Source of the DNA: Pseudomonas fluorescens
GTDB taxonomy: Bacteria > Pseudomonadota > Gammaproteobacteria > Pseudomonadales > Pseudomonadaceae
Direction of reading: 5' to 3'
Assembly: GCF_000968015.1 (NCBI RefSeq)
Contig: NZ_LACH01000012.1
Span: 29,770-93,769 of the forward strand
Length of the DNA stretch: 64,000 nt
The notes under the pieces are model-generated. The model was not told where the DNA came from and did not search any database. It was given only the letters and a program-made list of their open reading frames with translations. The position numbers and the translations under genes were made by a program. Of the stretch, positions 35,595-44,707 are shown piece after piece; the first letter of the stretch is position 1, and each line of letters starts with the position of its first letter.

Positions 35595-36128
35595 CTACTT
35601 CTTCTTGGCTTCTTTACGACGGACGACTTCGTCCGCGTAGCGCACACCTTTGCCTTTGTACGGCTCTGGTGGACGGAAGTCGCGGATCTCGGCGGCCACT
35701 TGACCTACCAGCTGCTTATCGATACCCCGGATCAGGATGTCGGTCTGGCTAGGAGTCTCAGCGGTGATGCCTTCCGGCAGTTCATAATCCACTGGGTGCG
35801 AGAAGCCAAGAGCCAGGTTCAGCACTGTGCCTTTTGCTTGCGCTTTGTAACCAACACCGACCAGCTGGAGCTTGCGCTCGAAGCCTTGGCTTACGCCTTG
35901 GACCATGTTGTTTACCAACGCACGAGTGGTACCAGCCATTGCGCGAGTTTGTTGATCGCCATTGCGAGCAGCGAAACGCAGCTCACCAGCTTCTTCAACG
36001 ATCTCAACGGACGAATGGATGTTCAGTTCGAGAGTGCCCTTGGCACCCTTCACCGAAAGCTGTTGGCCTGCGAATTTGACTTCGACACCGGCTGGCAGCT
36101 TAACGGGGTTCTTAGCGACGCGTGACAT
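35595..36128 (-). CDS. rplF: 50S ribosomal protein L6 (uL6)
   Basis: The 177-residue protein consists of two repeated folds and has the L6 signature [20 protein letters not shown] at its C-terminus. It binds helix 97 of 23S rRNA near the sarcin-ricin loop and the factor-binding site. The start [20 protein letters not shown] is the usual one. It lies 12 bp after rpsH. Confidence 0.98.
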   Translation of the reverse strand: MSRVAKNPVKLPAGVEVKFAGQQLSVKGAKGTLELNIHSSVEIVEEAGELRFAARNGDQQTRAMAGTTRALVNNMVQGVSQGFERKLQLVGVGYKAQAKGTVLNLALGFSHPVDYELPEGITAETPSQTDILIRGIDKQLVGQVAAEIRDFRPPEPYKGKGVRYADEVVRRKEAKKK

Positions 36129-36140
36129 GCTTATCCCCCC

Positions 36141-36533
36141 TTAGAACACAGTGCAAAGAACTTCGCCGCCGACACCGGCAGCGCGCGCAGCACGATCCGT
36201 CATCACACCTTTGTTGGTGGAGACGATAGACACACCGAGACCGCCACGAACTTTTGGCAGATCATCGACGGACTTGTACTGACGCAGGCCTGGACGGCTA
36301 ACGCGCTTCACTTCTTCGATAACCGGACGGCCTTCGAAGTACTTCAGCTCGATGGACAGCAGTGGTTTGATTTCGCTGCTGATCTGATAACCCGCAATGT
36401 AACCTTCGTCCTTCAGGACTTTGGCAACAGCTACCTTCAAAGTAGAAGATGGCATGCTTACGACGGACTTTTCAGCCATCTGGGCATTACGGATTCGAGT
36501 TAGCATGTCCGCTAACGGGTCCTGCATACTCAT
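36141..36533 (-). CDS. rpsH: 30S ribosomal protein S8 (uS8)
   Basis: The 130-residue protein begins [20 protein letters not shown] and ends in the conserved [20 protein letters not shown] and [10 protein letters not shown]8 binds helix 21 of 16S rRNA early in assembly. In E. coli it represses its operon by binding mRNA near rplE. Here an unusually long and structured 209-bp gap separates it from rpsN, which makes that gap a candidate control region. Confidence 0.98.
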   Translation of the reverse strand: MSMQDPLADMLTRIRNAQMAEKSVVSMPSSTLKVAVAKVLKDEGYIAGYQISSEIKPLLSIELKYFEGRPVIEEVKRVSRPGLRQYKSVDDLPKVRGGLGVSIVSTNKGVMTDRAARAAGVGGEVLCTVF

Positions 36534-36601
36534 GGGCTAGACGCTCCTAATACAAAAAAATTAGCCTTGCGGCTACTACTTGTCGCCGAGCTCATCCATG
36601 C

Positions 36602-36627
36602 GAAAAAAGCACGGGCTCAGGCGAGCC
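36602..36627 (-). terminator. Weak hairpin with T-run between rpsN and rpsH (possible attenuator)
   Basis: A minus-strand stem GGCTC/GAGCC with loop GCCT is followed by CGTGC and six T. The 5-bp stem is short, so only partial termination is expected. Confidence 0.45.
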
Positions 36628-36653
36628 GGGTATTCTAGACACACCCCACAAAT

Positions 36654-36681
36654 GAATCAAGCCCCAATAGGGGCTTGATTC
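36654..36681 (-). promoter_or_regulatory. Perfect 12-bp hairpin between rpsN and rpsH
   Basis: GAATCAAGCCCC and GGGGCTTGATTC pair perfectly around a 4-base loop. No U-run follows, so it is an RNA structure rather than a classic terminator; an RNase III site or protein-binding element is possible. Confidence 0.8.
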
Positions 36682-36696
36682 AAGTTCAAGGTCACC

Positions 36697-36726
36697 GGTG
36701 GTCAGGATCTTGCGATCCGGACCACC
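36697..36726 (-). promoter_or_regulatory. Third hairpin between rpsN and rpsH
   Basis: GGTGGTC-A-GGATC pairs with GATCC-G-GACCACC around the loop TTGC, with one mismatch. It lies 16 bp after the rpsN stop codon. Confidence 0.75.
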
Positions 36727-36742
36727 AAGACTTTGATAGTGC

Positions 36743-37048
36743 TTACCAGCTGGCTTTAACCAGACCAGGTACGTCACCACGCATTGCAGCTTCACGCAGT
36801 TTGTTACGGCCGAGGCCGAACTTGCGGTAAACGCCGTGTGGACGACCGGTCAGGCGGCAGCGGTTACGCATGCGCGAAGCGCTTGCGTCACGTGGCTGCT
36901 TCTGCAGAGCTACTGTAGCTTCCCAACGCGCTTCTGGACTTGCGTTCAGATCAACGATGATTGCTTTCAGTGCTGCACGCTTTTTGGCGTACTTGGCAAC
37001 CGTGAGCTGACGCTTCAGCTCGCGGTTTTTCATGCTCATCTTGGCCAT
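36743..37048 (-). CDS. rpsN: 30S ribosomal protein S14 (uS14), zinc-independent type
   Basis: The 101-residue form starts [20 protein letters not shown] and ends [20 protein letters not shown] and KASW. Only one Cys is present (RNRCRLTGR), so the zinc ribbon of the short S14 type is absent. It helps assemble the 30S head. The ATG at 37048 is chosen because it gives the family N-terminus; upstream in-frame codons overlap the end of rplE. Confidence 0.97.
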   Translation of the reverse strand: MAKMSMKNRELKRQLTVAKYAKKRAALKAIIVDLNASPEARWEATVALQKQPRDASASRMRNRCRLTGRPHGVYRKFGLGRNKLREAAMRGDVPGLVKASW

Positions 37049-37061
37049 TTTCCTACTCCAA

Positions 37062-37601
37062 TCAGTTGCGGAACGGGAATTTGAAAGCACGCAGCAGCGC
37101 GCGACCTTCATCATCGTTCTTGGCAGTGGTGGTCAGGGTAATGTCCAGACCGCGGAGAGCATCGATCTTGTCGTAGTCGATTTCCGGGAAGATGATCTGC
37201 TCTTTAACGCCCATGCTGTAGTTACCACGACCATCGAAGGACTTGGCATTCAGGCCGCGGAAGTCGCGGACCCGAGGCAGGGAGATCGACAGCAGACGAT
37301 CCAGGAATTCGTACATACGCTCACGGCGCAGAGTCACTTTGACGCCGATCGGCCAACCTTCACGGACTTTAAAGCCAGCGATGGATTTCCGAGCGTAAGT
37401 CACAACGACTTTCTGACCGGTGATCTTTTCCAGATCGGCAACAGCGTGCTCGATGACTTTTTTGTCACCGACCGCTTCGCCCAGACCCATGTTCAGGGTG
37501 ATTTTGGTAACGCGTGGAACTTCCATCACGTTCGAAAGCTTAAGTTCTTCCTTAAGCTTCGGTGCGATTTCCTTCCAGTAAATCTCTTTTAGTCGTGCCA
37601 T
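37062..37601 (-). CDS. rplE: 50S ribosomal protein L5 (uL5)
   Basis: The 179-residue protein has the family segments [40 protein letters not shown] and [20 protein letters not shown]. It binds 5S rRNA and contacts the P-site tRNA through bridge B1b. It lies 20 bp after rplX. Confidence 0.98.
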   Translation of the reverse strand: MARLKEIYWKEIAPKLKEELKLSNVMEVPRVTKITLNMGLGEAVGDKKVIEHAVADLEKITGQKVVVTYARKSIAGFKVREGWPIGVKVTLRRERMYEFLDRLLSISLPRVRDFRGLNAKSFDGRGNYSMGVKEQIIFPEIDYDKIDALRGLDITLTTTAKNDDEGRALLRAFKFPFRN

Positions 37602-37621
37602 GGTCTTCTACCTAGCAGTGT

Positions 37622-37936
37622 TCAAGCATCAACCGCTTTTTGGGTCGACTTGAAGACACGAATTTTCTTACCGTCTTCTACTTTGAAACCAACGCGATCA
37701 GCCTTGTTGGTTTCGCCGTTGAAAATGGCAACGTTGGAAGCGTGCAGTGGCGCTTCTTTCTCGACGATACCGCCTTGTACGCCCGACGCCGGGTTAGGCT
37801 TGGTATGACGCTTGACCAGGTTCAGACCACCAACGACCAGACGGTCGTCAGCGAGAACCTTAAGCACCTTACCGCGCTTACCTTTGTCTTTGCCGGCGAT
37901 CACGATGATCTCGTCGTCACGACGAATCTTTTGCAT
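37622..37936 (-). CDS. rplX: 50S ribosomal protein L24 (uL24)
   Basis: The 104-residue protein has the KOW motif [20 protein letters not shown] near its start and the conserved [13 protein letters not shown]. It is an early 50S assembly initiator at the exit tunnel. It lies 11 bp after rplN. Confidence 0.98.
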   Translation of the reverse strand: MQKIRRDDEIIVIAGKDKGKRGKVLKVLADDRLVVGGLNLVKRHTKPNPASGVQGGIVEKEAPLHASNVAIFNGETNKADRVGFKVEDGKKIRVFKSTQKAVDA

Positions 37937-37947
37937 GTCGGATCTCC

Positions 37948-38316
37948 TTACAGCACTTCTGGGGCGAGCGAGACGATCTTCATGAACTTCTCAGTACGAA
38001 GTTCACGGGTCACTGGCCCAAAGATACGGGTGCCGATCGGCTCTTGCTTGTTGTTCAGAAGAACAGCAGCGTTGCCATCAAAGCGGATAATGGAGCCATC
38101 AGCACGACGTACGCCGTGACGAGTGCGGACTACAACAGCAGTCATCACTTGGCCTTTTTTCACTTTACCGCGAGGAATTGCTTCCTTCACGGTAACTTTG
38201 ATGATGTCACCGATACCAGCGTAACGACGATGGGAGCCACCCAGCACCTTGATGCACATAACACGGCGAGCGCCGCTGTTATCGGCCACATCGAGCATGG
38301 ATTGAGTCTGAATCAT
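37948..38316 (-). CDS. rplN: 50S ribosomal protein L14 (uL14)
   Basis: The 122-residue protein starts [20 protein letters not shown] and ends [12 protein letters not shown], exactly the family length. It contacts 16S helix 44 in bridges B5/B8 and is the docking site of the silencing factor RsfS. It opens the spc gene set, 23 bp after rpsQ, with no strong promoter visible in that gap. Confidence 0.98.
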   Translation of the reverse strand: MIQTQSMLDVADNSGARRVMCIKVLGGSHRRYAGIGDIIKVTVKEAIPRGKVKKGQVMTAVVVRTRHGVRRADGSIIRFDGNAAVLLNNKQEPIGTRIFGPVTRELRTEKFMKIVSLAPEVL

Positions 38317-38339
38317 ATAATTTCTCCGACCCCTAGTCC

Positions 38340-38606
38340 TTAGACTTCCACAGCGCGTTCGAGAACATCAACCAGCGCCCAAGACTTGGTCTTGGCCAAA
38401 GGACGAGTTTCACGAATAGTGACTTTGTCGCCGATGTGGCACTGATTGGTTTCGTCGTGCGCGTGCAGCTTAGTCGAACGCTTAACGTATTTACCGTAGA
38501 TCGGGTGCTTAACGCGACGCTCGATCAGAACGGTGATGGTCTTGTCCATTTTGTCGCTGACAACACGGCCAGTCAGCGTACGGACGGTTTTTTCGGCTTC
38601 AGCCAT
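38340..38606 (-). CDS. rpsQ: 30S ribosomal protein S17 (uS17)
   Basis: The 88-residue OB-fold protein shows [20 protein letters not shown] and [20 protein letters not shown]. It is a primary binder of the 16S 5' domain. It is the last gene of the S10 operon and lies 2 bp after rpmC. Confidence 0.98.
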   Translation of the reverse strand: MAEAEKTVRTLTGRVVSDKMDKTITVLIERRVKHPIYGKYVKRSTKLHAHDETNQCHIGDKVTIRETRPLAKTKSWALVDVLERAVEV

Positions 38607-38608
38607 GA

Positions 38609-38800
38609 TTACTTACCTGCCTGCTGTTTGAGCACAGTCTTCACGCGAGCGATGTCACGCTTAACTTGCCGGAGCAGGTGAGACTGCCCCAACTGGCCAG
38701 TTGCTTTCTGCATGCGCAGATTGAACTGGTCGCGCAGCAGGCCGAGCAGTTGCTCGTTAAGCTGCGGCGCGTCTTTTTCACGAAGTTCGTTCGCTTTCAT
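38609..38800 (-). CDS. rpmC: 50S ribosomal protein L29 (uL29)
   Basis: The 63-residue helical hairpin protein begins [20 protein letters not shown] and ends [14 protein letters not shown]. It sits beside L23 at the tunnel exit, where chaperones and SRP dock. The ATG at 38800 overlaps the rplP stop (TGATG), so translation is coupled. Confidence 0.97.
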   Translation of the reverse strand: MKANELREKDAPQLNEQLLGLLRDQFNLRMQKATGQLGQSHLLRQVKRDIARVKTVLKQQAGK

Positions 38801-39213
38801 CACATCACCGTCCGTTTAACGAAGGCAGTGGCGAGCGGCAGCTTTGCAGCAGCCAAGGCAAAAGCCTCACGCGCCAGCTCTTCAGTAACACCCTCGATTT
38901 CATACAGGACTTTGCCTGGCTGAATCTGGGCAACCCAGTACTCCACACTACCTTTACCTTTACCCATCCGAACTTCGAGTGGCTTTTTGGAAATAGGCTT
39001 GTCCGGGAATACACGGATCCAGATCTTGCCGCCACGTTTAACGTGACGGGTCAGAGCACGACGCGCTGACTCGATCTGACGAGCGGTGAGACGACCACGA
39101 GCTACAGACTTCAGCGCGAACTCGCCGAAGCTGACTTTGCTACCGCGCTGTGCCAGACCACGGTTGTGGCCTGTCATCTGCTTGCGGAACTTCGTACGCT
39201 TTGGTTGCAACAT
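38800..39213 (-). CDS. rplP: 50S ribosomal protein L16 (uL16)
   Basis: The 137-residue protein starts [20 protein letters not shown] and carries the loop [21 protein letters not shown] and the Arg residue near 81 (RVFPDKPIS) that RoxA/YcfD hydroxylates in E. coli. It stabilises the A-site tRNA. It overlaps rpmC by 1 bp. Confidence 0.98.
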   Translation of the reverse strand: MLQPKRTKFRKQMTGHNRGLAQRGSKVSFGEFALKSVARGRLTARQIESARRALTRHVKRGGKIWIRVFPDKPISKKPLEVRMGKGKGSVEYWVAQIQPGKVLYEIEGVTEELAREAFALAAAKLPLATAFVKRTVM

Positions 39214-39225
39214 TTGGCGTACCCC

Positions 39226-39912
39226 TTACTTAGCAGCTTTTTTACGAGGCGCTGGTGCTTGTGGTTTCAGTTCTTCTTGGCGACCACCAATTACTTCGCC
39301 TTTGAAGATCCAAACCTTTACACCGATCACACCGTAAGTGGTGTGAGCTTCGTAGTTGGCATAGTCGATGTCGGCACGCAGGGTGTGCAGTGGCACACGA
39401 CCTTCGCGATACCATTCAGTACGTGCGATTTCAGCACCGCCGAGACGACCGCTCACTTGGATTTTGATGCCTTTGGCACCAATGCGCATGGCGTTCTGTA
39501 CAGCGCGCTTCATAGCGCGACGGAACATTACACGACGCTCCAGCTGCTGAGCTACGCTCTGCGCAACCAGCATACCGTCGAGCTCCGGCTTGCGGATCTC
39601 TTCGATATTGATGTGCACAGGCACACCCATTTGCTTGGTCAGGTCCTGACGCAGTTTCTCAACATCTTCACCTTTCTTCCCGATAACGATACCTGGACGA
39701 GCGGTGTGGATGGTGATACGTGCAGTCTGAGCCGGACGATGGATATCGATACGGCTTACGGACGCGCTTTTTAGTTTGTCTTGGAGATACTCGCGCACCT
39801 TCAGATCAGCGAACAAATAGTCCGCATAAGTCCGACCGTCTGCGTACCAGACGGAGGTGTGCTCCTTGACGATTCCCAGGCGAATGCCAATGGGATGTAC
39901 TTTCTGACCCAT
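39226..39912 (-). CDS. rpsC: 30S ribosomal protein S3 (uS3)
   Basis: The 228-residue protein begins [20 protein letters not shown] and has the KH domain around [20 protein letters not shown] and [16 protein letters not shown] (GKKG loop). It lines the mRNA entry tunnel and has helicase activity with S4 and S5. The ATG at 39912 gives the family N-terminus; upstream codons overlap rplV. It ends in an Ala/Pro/Lys-rich tail. Confidence 0.98.
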
Positions 39913-39925
39913 CTCTTCGACTCCG

Positions 39926-40258
39926 TTACTTGTCAGCAACCTTGACAGTGATATGGCAAGACCGCTTGACGATGCGATCAGCACGGCCTTTGGCACGTGG
40001 CATGATTCGCTTCAGCGAACGCCCTTCGTTGACGAAAACGGTGCTGACTTTAAGGTCATCAACGTCTGCGCCTTCGTTATGCTCGGCGTTGGCTACGGCC
40101 GACTCCAGCACTTTCTTCATGATCTCGGCGGCTTTCTTACTGCTGAAAGCCAACAGGTTGAGCGCTTCGCCCACCTTCTTCCCGCGGATCTGGTCGGCGA
40201 CCAAGCGGGCTTTCTGGGCGGAGATTCGAGCGCCCGACAACTTAGCGGCTACTTCCAT
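39926..40258 (-). CDS. rplV: 50S ribosomal protein L22 (uL22)
   Basis: The 110-residue protein has the tunnel-forming beta-hairpin region with [20 protein letters not shown], whose tip forms the exit-tunnel constriction with L4; macrolide resistance changes map here. No deletion is seen in the loop. It lies 13 bp after rpsS. Confidence 0.98.
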
Positions 40259-40271
40259 CGTTCCTTACCCC

Positions 40272-40547
40272 TTAACGCTTGGCTTTCTTGTCTGCCACGT
40301 GCCCACGATATGTGCGGGTACCGGCAAACTCGCCCAGTTTGTGGCCGACCATGTCTTCGTTCACGAGAACTGGAACATGTTGACGACCGTTATGCACTGC
40401 AATGGTCAAACCGACCATTTGTGGCAGGATCATCGAACGACGCGACCAGGTTTTAACTGGTTTGCGATCGTTCTTTTCCGCCGCCACTTCGATCTTCTTC
40501 AGTAGGTGAAGATCAATAAAAGGACCTTTTTTCAGAGAACGTGGCAC
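40272..40547 (-). CDS. rpsS: 30S ribosomal protein S19 (uS19)
   Basis: The 91-residue protein reads [20 protein letters not shown] and has [20 protein letters not shown]. It sits at the top of the 30S head with S13. The start codon is GTG at 40547. It lies 16 bp after rplB. Confidence 0.97.
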   Translation of the reverse strand: MPRSLKKGPFIDLHLLKKIEVAAEKNDRKPVKTWSRRSMILPQMVGLTIAVHNGRQHVPVLVNEDMVGHKLGEFAGTRTYRGHVADKKAKR

Positions 40548-40563
40548 TGTCGTATCCCTCTAT

Positions 40564-41388
40564 TTACTTGCGACGACGGACGATCATTTTGTCGGTACGC
40601 TTATTACCACGAGTCTTCGCGCCCTTAGTCGGGAAGCCCCATGGCGATACCGGATGACGACCACCAGAGGTACGACCTTCACCACCACCATGTGGGTGGT
40701 CAACCGGGTTCATGGCAACACCACGAACGGTTGGGCGAACGCCACGCCAGCGTTTGGCACCAGCTTTACCCAGCGAACGCAGGCTGTGCTCGGAGTTCGA
40801 GACTTCACCCAGGGTCGCGCGGCATTCAGCCAGCACTTTACGCATCTCACCAGAACGCAGACGCAGGGTCACGTAGACACCTTCACGAGCGATCAGCTGA
40901 GCCGAAGCACCAGCGGAACGAGCGATTTGCGCGCCTTTACCTGGCTTCAATTCGATGCCGTGTACGGTGCTACCAACTGGAATGTTACGCAGTTGCAGAG
41001 CGTTGCCCGGCTTGATCGGTGCCAGAGCACCTGCGATCAGCTGGTCGCCAGCACTCACGCCTTTAGGGGCGATGATGTAGCGACGCTCGCCATCTGCGTA
41101 CAGCAGCAGAGCAATGTGAGCAGTACGGTTTGGATCGTATTCAATACGCTCGACAGTGGCAGAGATGCCATCTTTGTCGTTGCGACGGAAATCGACCAGA
41201 CGATAATGCTGCTTATGGCCACCACCGATGTGACGAGTGGTAATGCGACCATTGTTGTTACGACCACCAGTCTTCGATTTTTTCTCGAGCAGCGGTGCGT
41301 GAGGAGCGCCTTTATGCAGCTCCTGGTTGACCACCTTGACCACAAAACGGCGGCCAGGGGAAGTCGGTTTGCATTTAACGATTGCCAT
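40564..41388 (-). CDS. rplB: 50S ribosomal protein L2 (uL2)
   Basis: The 274-residue protein has the conserved [20 protein letters not shown] near the peptidyl-transferase centre, with the universally kept His, and the core [20 protein letters not shown]. It is essential for subunit joining and peptide-bond formation. It lies 14 bp after rplW. Confidence 0.99.
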   Translation of the reverse strand: MAIVKCKPTSPGRRFVVKVVNQELHKGAPHAPLLEKKSKTGGRNNNGRITTRHIGGGHKQHYRLVDFRRNDKDGISATVERIEYDPNRTAHIALLLYADGERRYIIAPKGVSAGDQLIAGALAPIKPGNALQLRNIPVGSTVHGIELKPGKGAQIARSAGASAQLIAREGVYVTLRLRSGEMRKVLAECRATLGEVSNSEHSLRSLGKAGAKRWRGVRPTVRGVAMNPVDHPHGGGEGRTSGGRHPVSPWGFPTKGAKTRGNKRTDKMIVRRRK

Positions 41389-41402
41389 GATGCACCCCTT
41401 CC

Positions 41403-41702
41403 TTACTCAGCACTGCTGCTGAAATCGAGATCTTGGCCTGGCTGAAGGGAGATAACTGCCTTCTTCCAGTCATTACGCTTGCCCAGACCGCGAGCAGTGC
41501 GCTTGCTCTTACCCAGAACATTCAGGGTAGTAACACGCTCTACTTTCACGCTGAACAGGCTTTCGACGGCCTTCTTGATTTCCAGCTTGGTTGCGTCAGT
41601 TGCAACCTTGAAAACGAACTGGCCTTTCTTGTCAGCCAGAACCGTAGCCTTCTCGGAAACGTGCGGGCCAAGCAGAACTTTAAATACGCGTTCCTGGTTC
41701 AT
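41403..41702 (-). CDS. rplW: 50S ribosomal protein L23 (uL23)
   Basis: The 99-residue protein has the docking surface for trigger factor and SRP ([20 protein letters not shown]) and the tunnel-facing loop around [20 protein letters not shown]. Its ATG overlaps the rplD stop (ATGA). Confidence 0.98.
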
Positions 41703-42301
41703 CCCAGCAGCTCCTCGAATTTCTTCACGGCCGACACGGTGATCAACACCTTGTCGTATGCGATCAGACTAACTGGATCGGAACCTTGCACGTCACGTAC
41801 ATCAACGTGTGGCAGGTTACGAGCAGCCAGGTACAGGTTCTGATCAACTACTTCAGACACGATCAAGACGTCAGTCAGGCCCATGCCGGTCAGCTTGTTC
41901 AGCAGATCTTTGGTCTTCGGTGCATCAACAGCGAAGTCCTGAACCACAACCAGACGATCAGTACGCACCAGCTCAGCAAGGATGGAACGCATTGCTGCGC
42001 GATACATCTTCTTGTTCAGCTTCTGGGTGTGATCCTGAGGACGAGCTGCGAAAGTGGTACCGCCGCCACGCCAGATTGGGCTACGGATAGTACCGGCACG
42101 AGCACGGCCAGTACCTTTCTGACGCCATGGGCGCTTACCGCCACCACGAACGTCGGAACGGGTCTTTTGCTGCTTGCTACCTTGACGGCCGCCGGCCATG
42201 TAGGCCACGACTGCTTGGTGAACCAGCGTCTCGTTGAATTCGCCGCCAAATGTCAGTTCGGAAACTTCGATCGCTTGAGCGTCATTTACATTTAATTGCA
42301 T
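41699..42301 (-). CDS. rplD: 50S ribosomal protein L4 (uL4)
   Basis: The 200-residue protein has the long tunnel loop [20 protein letters not shown] and [20 protein letters not shown]. In E. coli free L4 represses the S10 operon and inhibits RNase E. Loop residues linked to macrolide resistance look normal. It lies 12 bp after rplC. Confidence 0.98.
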
Positions 42302-42313
42302 GTCAGCTTCCCC

Positions 42314-42949
42314 TTAACCGCGAGCCTTGGCTGCTGGACGTACAACCAAGTTGCCGCCAGTAGCGCCAGGAACAGCGCCCTTGACCAACAACAGATTGCG
42401 TTCAGCGTCCACGCGCACTACTTCGAGGGACTGCACGGTCACGCGCTCAGCGCCCATATGACCGGACATTTTTTTGCCCTTGAATACACGACCAGGAGTC
42501 TGGCACTGGCCGATAGAGCCTGGAACGCGGTGGGATACGGAGTTACCGTGGGTATTATCTTGCCCGCGGAAATTCCAACGCTTGATCGTACCCTGGAAGC
42601 CTTTACCTTTGGACTGACCGGTTACATCAACCAGTTGACCAGCGGCGAAGATTTCAGCGTTGATCAGATCGCCGGCCTGGTACTCGCCTTCTTCAAGACG
42701 GAATTCCATTACGGTACGACCAGCGGCAACGTTCGCTTTAGCGAAGTGGCCAGCTTGAGCAGCTGTAACACGCGAAGCACGACGCTCGCCTACAGTGACT
42801 TGCACTGCACGATAGCCATCGGTCTCTTCAGTTTTGAACTGGGTGACGCGATTCGGTTCGATCTCAATGACCGTGACCGGAATGGAGACACCTTCTTCGG
42901 TGAAAATACGGGTCATACCGCATTTACGACCGACTACACCAATAGTCAT
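42314..42949 (-). CDS. rplC: 50S ribosomal protein L3 (uL3)
   Basis: The 211-residue protein starts [20 protein letters not shown] and contains the loop [20 protein letters not shown] that reaches the peptidyl-transferase centre; the Gln here is the PrmB methylation site. It is an early assembly protein. The ATG at 42949 is the family start; an upstream in-frame start would add 11 residues. Confidence 0.97.
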   Translation of the reverse strand: MTIGVVGRKCGMTRIFTEEGVSIPVTVIEIEPNRVTQFKTEETDGYRAVQVTVGERRASRVTAAQAGHFAKANVAAGRTVMEFRLEEGEYQAGDLINAEIFAAGQLVDVTGQSKGKGFQGTIKRWNFRGQDNTHGNSVSHRVPGSIGQCQTPGRVFKGKKMSGHMGAERVTVQSLEVVRVDAERNLLLVKGAVPGATGGNLVVRPAAKARG

Positions 42950-43029
42950 GTTGTAAACCTCATGAGTGTACGGGGCTTTCACCCGCTATGGCCGCCCATT
43001 TCAGAGCGTTACACGACTAAGACCGAGTC

Positions 43030-43341
43030 TTAGCCGAGGCTGATCTGCACTTCCACACCGGCCGCAAGATCAAGCTTCATAAGAGCATCAACGGTTTTAT
43101 CCGTTGGCTGGACGATGTCCAGAACGCGCTTATGAGTACGGATCTCATACTGGTCACGCGCGTCTTTGTTGACGTGCGGGGAGACCAGAACGGTGAACCG
43201 CTCTTTACGGGTAGGCAGTGGAATTGGACCACGCACTTGAGCACCAGTACGTTTCGCGGTTTCCACGATTTCCTGGGTGGATTGGTCGATCAGGCGATGG
43301 TCAAAAGCCTTCAACCTGATACGGATTTGCTGATTTTGCAT
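43030..43341 (-). CDS. rpsJ: 30S ribosomal protein S10 / NusE (uS10)
   Basis: The 103-residue protein reads [20 protein letters not shown] and ends [17 protein letters not shown]. Besides its 30S role it pairs with NusB in rRNA antitermination and binds NusG (encoded at 58968-59501). It is the first gene of the S10 operon, 62 bp after a sigma-70 promoter. The leader between promoter and gene is too short for an E. coli-like 170-nt L4 attenuator. Confidence 0.98.
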
Positions 43342-43403
43342 TGGATTTCAGACTCCGGCTGCTATTCCCAGCGAGCGCAATACGCCCGTTAAAAGGAGGC
43401 GCA

Positions 43404-43432
43404 ATTCTATAGACGGGCTACTACAGTGTCAA
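43404..43432 (-). promoter_or_regulatory. S10-operon promoter
   Basis: On the minus strand TTGACA and TAGAAT are separated by 17 bp, directly after the tuf terminator. Confidence 0.85.
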
Positions 43433-43438
43433 CCCAAT

Positions 43439-43468
43439 AAAAAAGCCCCCGCTAGGCGGGGGCTTTTT
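43439..43468 (-). terminator. Terminator of the str operon (after tuf)
   Basis: GCCCCCGC/GCGGGGGC stem followed on the minus strand by TTTTTTATTG. Together with the next promoter it separates the str and S10 operons. Confidence 0.95.
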
Positions 43469-43482
43469 CAAGTCATCACTTA

Positions 43483-44676
43483 TTAAGCGATGATTTTGGC
43501 TACGACGCCAGCGCCGACGGTACGACCGCCTTCACGAATAGCGAAACGCAGACCATCTTCCATTGCGATGGTTTTGATCAGGGTGACAACCATTTTGATG
43601 TTGTCGCCTGGCATTACCATTTCAACGCCTTCCGGCAGTTCGCAGTTACCGGTCACGTCAGTGGTCCGGAAGTAGAACTGTGGACGATAGCCTTTGAAGA
43701 ACGGAGTGTGGCGACCGCCTTCTTCTTTGCTCAACACGTACACTTCAGCTTCGAAGGTAGTGTGCGGCTTAACCGAACCCGGCTTGACCAGAACCTGGCC
43801 ACGCTCAACGTCGTCACGCTTGGTGCCGCGCAGCAGCACGCCGCAGTTCTCGCCAGCACGACCTTCGTCGAGCAGCTTACGGAACATTTCAACACCGGTG
43901 CAGGTGGTGACGGTAGTGTCACGCAGACCAACGATTTCCAGTGGATCCTGAACCTTGACGATACCGCGCTCGATACGGCCAGTTACAACAGTGCCACGAC
44001 CGGAGATCGAGAATACGTCTTCGATTGGCATCAGGAACGGCTTGTCGATAACACGAACTGGATCCGGGATGTAGCTGTCCAGAGTTTCTACCAGGCGCTT
44101 AACAGCGGTGGTACCCATTTCGTTGTCGTCTTGGCCGTTCAGAGCCATCAGAGCCGAACCGATGATGATCGGAGTGTCGTCGCCCGGGAAGTCGTAAGTG
44201 CTCAGCAGATCGCGCACTTCCATCTCAACCAGTTCCAGCAGCTCAGCGTCGTCAACCATGTCAGCCTTGTTCAGGAAGACAACGATGTACGGAACGCCAA
44301 CCTGACGGGACAGCAGGATGTGCTCACGGGTTTGTGGCATCGGACCATCAGCGGCCGAGCAAACCAGGATAGCGCCGTCCATTTGAGCAGCACCGGTGAT
44401 CATGTTCTTCACATAGTCAGCGTGACCTGGGCAGTCAACGTGAGCGTAGTGACGGATCAGCGAGTTGTATTCAACGTGTGCGGTGTTGATGGTGATACCA
44501 CGAGCCTTTTCTTCCGGAGCGCTGTCGATTTTGTCGAAAGCAACAACGGCCGAACCGAAAATTTCGGAGCAGACGCGAGTCAGAGCAGCGGTCAGCGTGG
44601 TTTTACCGTGGTCGACGTGACCGATGGTGCCAACGTTGACGTGCGGGAGGGTACGGTCAAATTTTTCTTTAGCCAC
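43483..44676 (-). CDS. tuf: Elongation factor Tu, copy in the str operon
   Basis: EF-Tu delivers aminoacyl-tRNA to the ribosome using GTP. The 397-residue protein has G1 GHVDHGKT, the switch region [13 protein letters not shown]3 DCPGHADY, G4 NKAD, and domains 2 and 3 to the end VVAKIIA. The start codon is GTG at 44676. It follows fusA by 31 bp. By my count it differs from the second copy (60054-61247) at about 29 of 397 positions, mostly in domains 2/3 and near residues 7-80, so the two are not held identical by gene conversion. Confidence 0.98.
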   Translation of the reverse strand: MAKEKFDRTLPHVNVGTIGHVDHGKTTLTAALTRVCSEIFGSAVVAFDKIDSAPEEKARGITINTAHVEYNSLIRHYAHVDCPGHADYVKNMITGAAQMDGAILVCSAADGPMPQTREHILLSRQVGVPYIVVFLNKADMVDDAELLELVEMEVRDLLSTYDFPGDDTPIIIGSALMALNGQDDNEMGTTAVKRLVETLDSYIPDPVRVIDKPFLMPIEDVFSISGRGTVVTGRIERGIVKVQDPLEIVGLRDTTVTTCTGVEMFRKLLDEGRAGENCGVLLRGTKRDDVERGQVLVKPGSVKPHTTFEAEVYVLSKEEGGRHTPFFKGYRPQFYFRTTDVTGNCELPEGVEMVMPGDNIKMVVTLIKTIAMEDGLRFAIREGGRTVGAGVVAKIIA

Positions 44677-44707
44677 GACAATTAACTCCTAGCCTAAAGG
44701 GGCTGAA

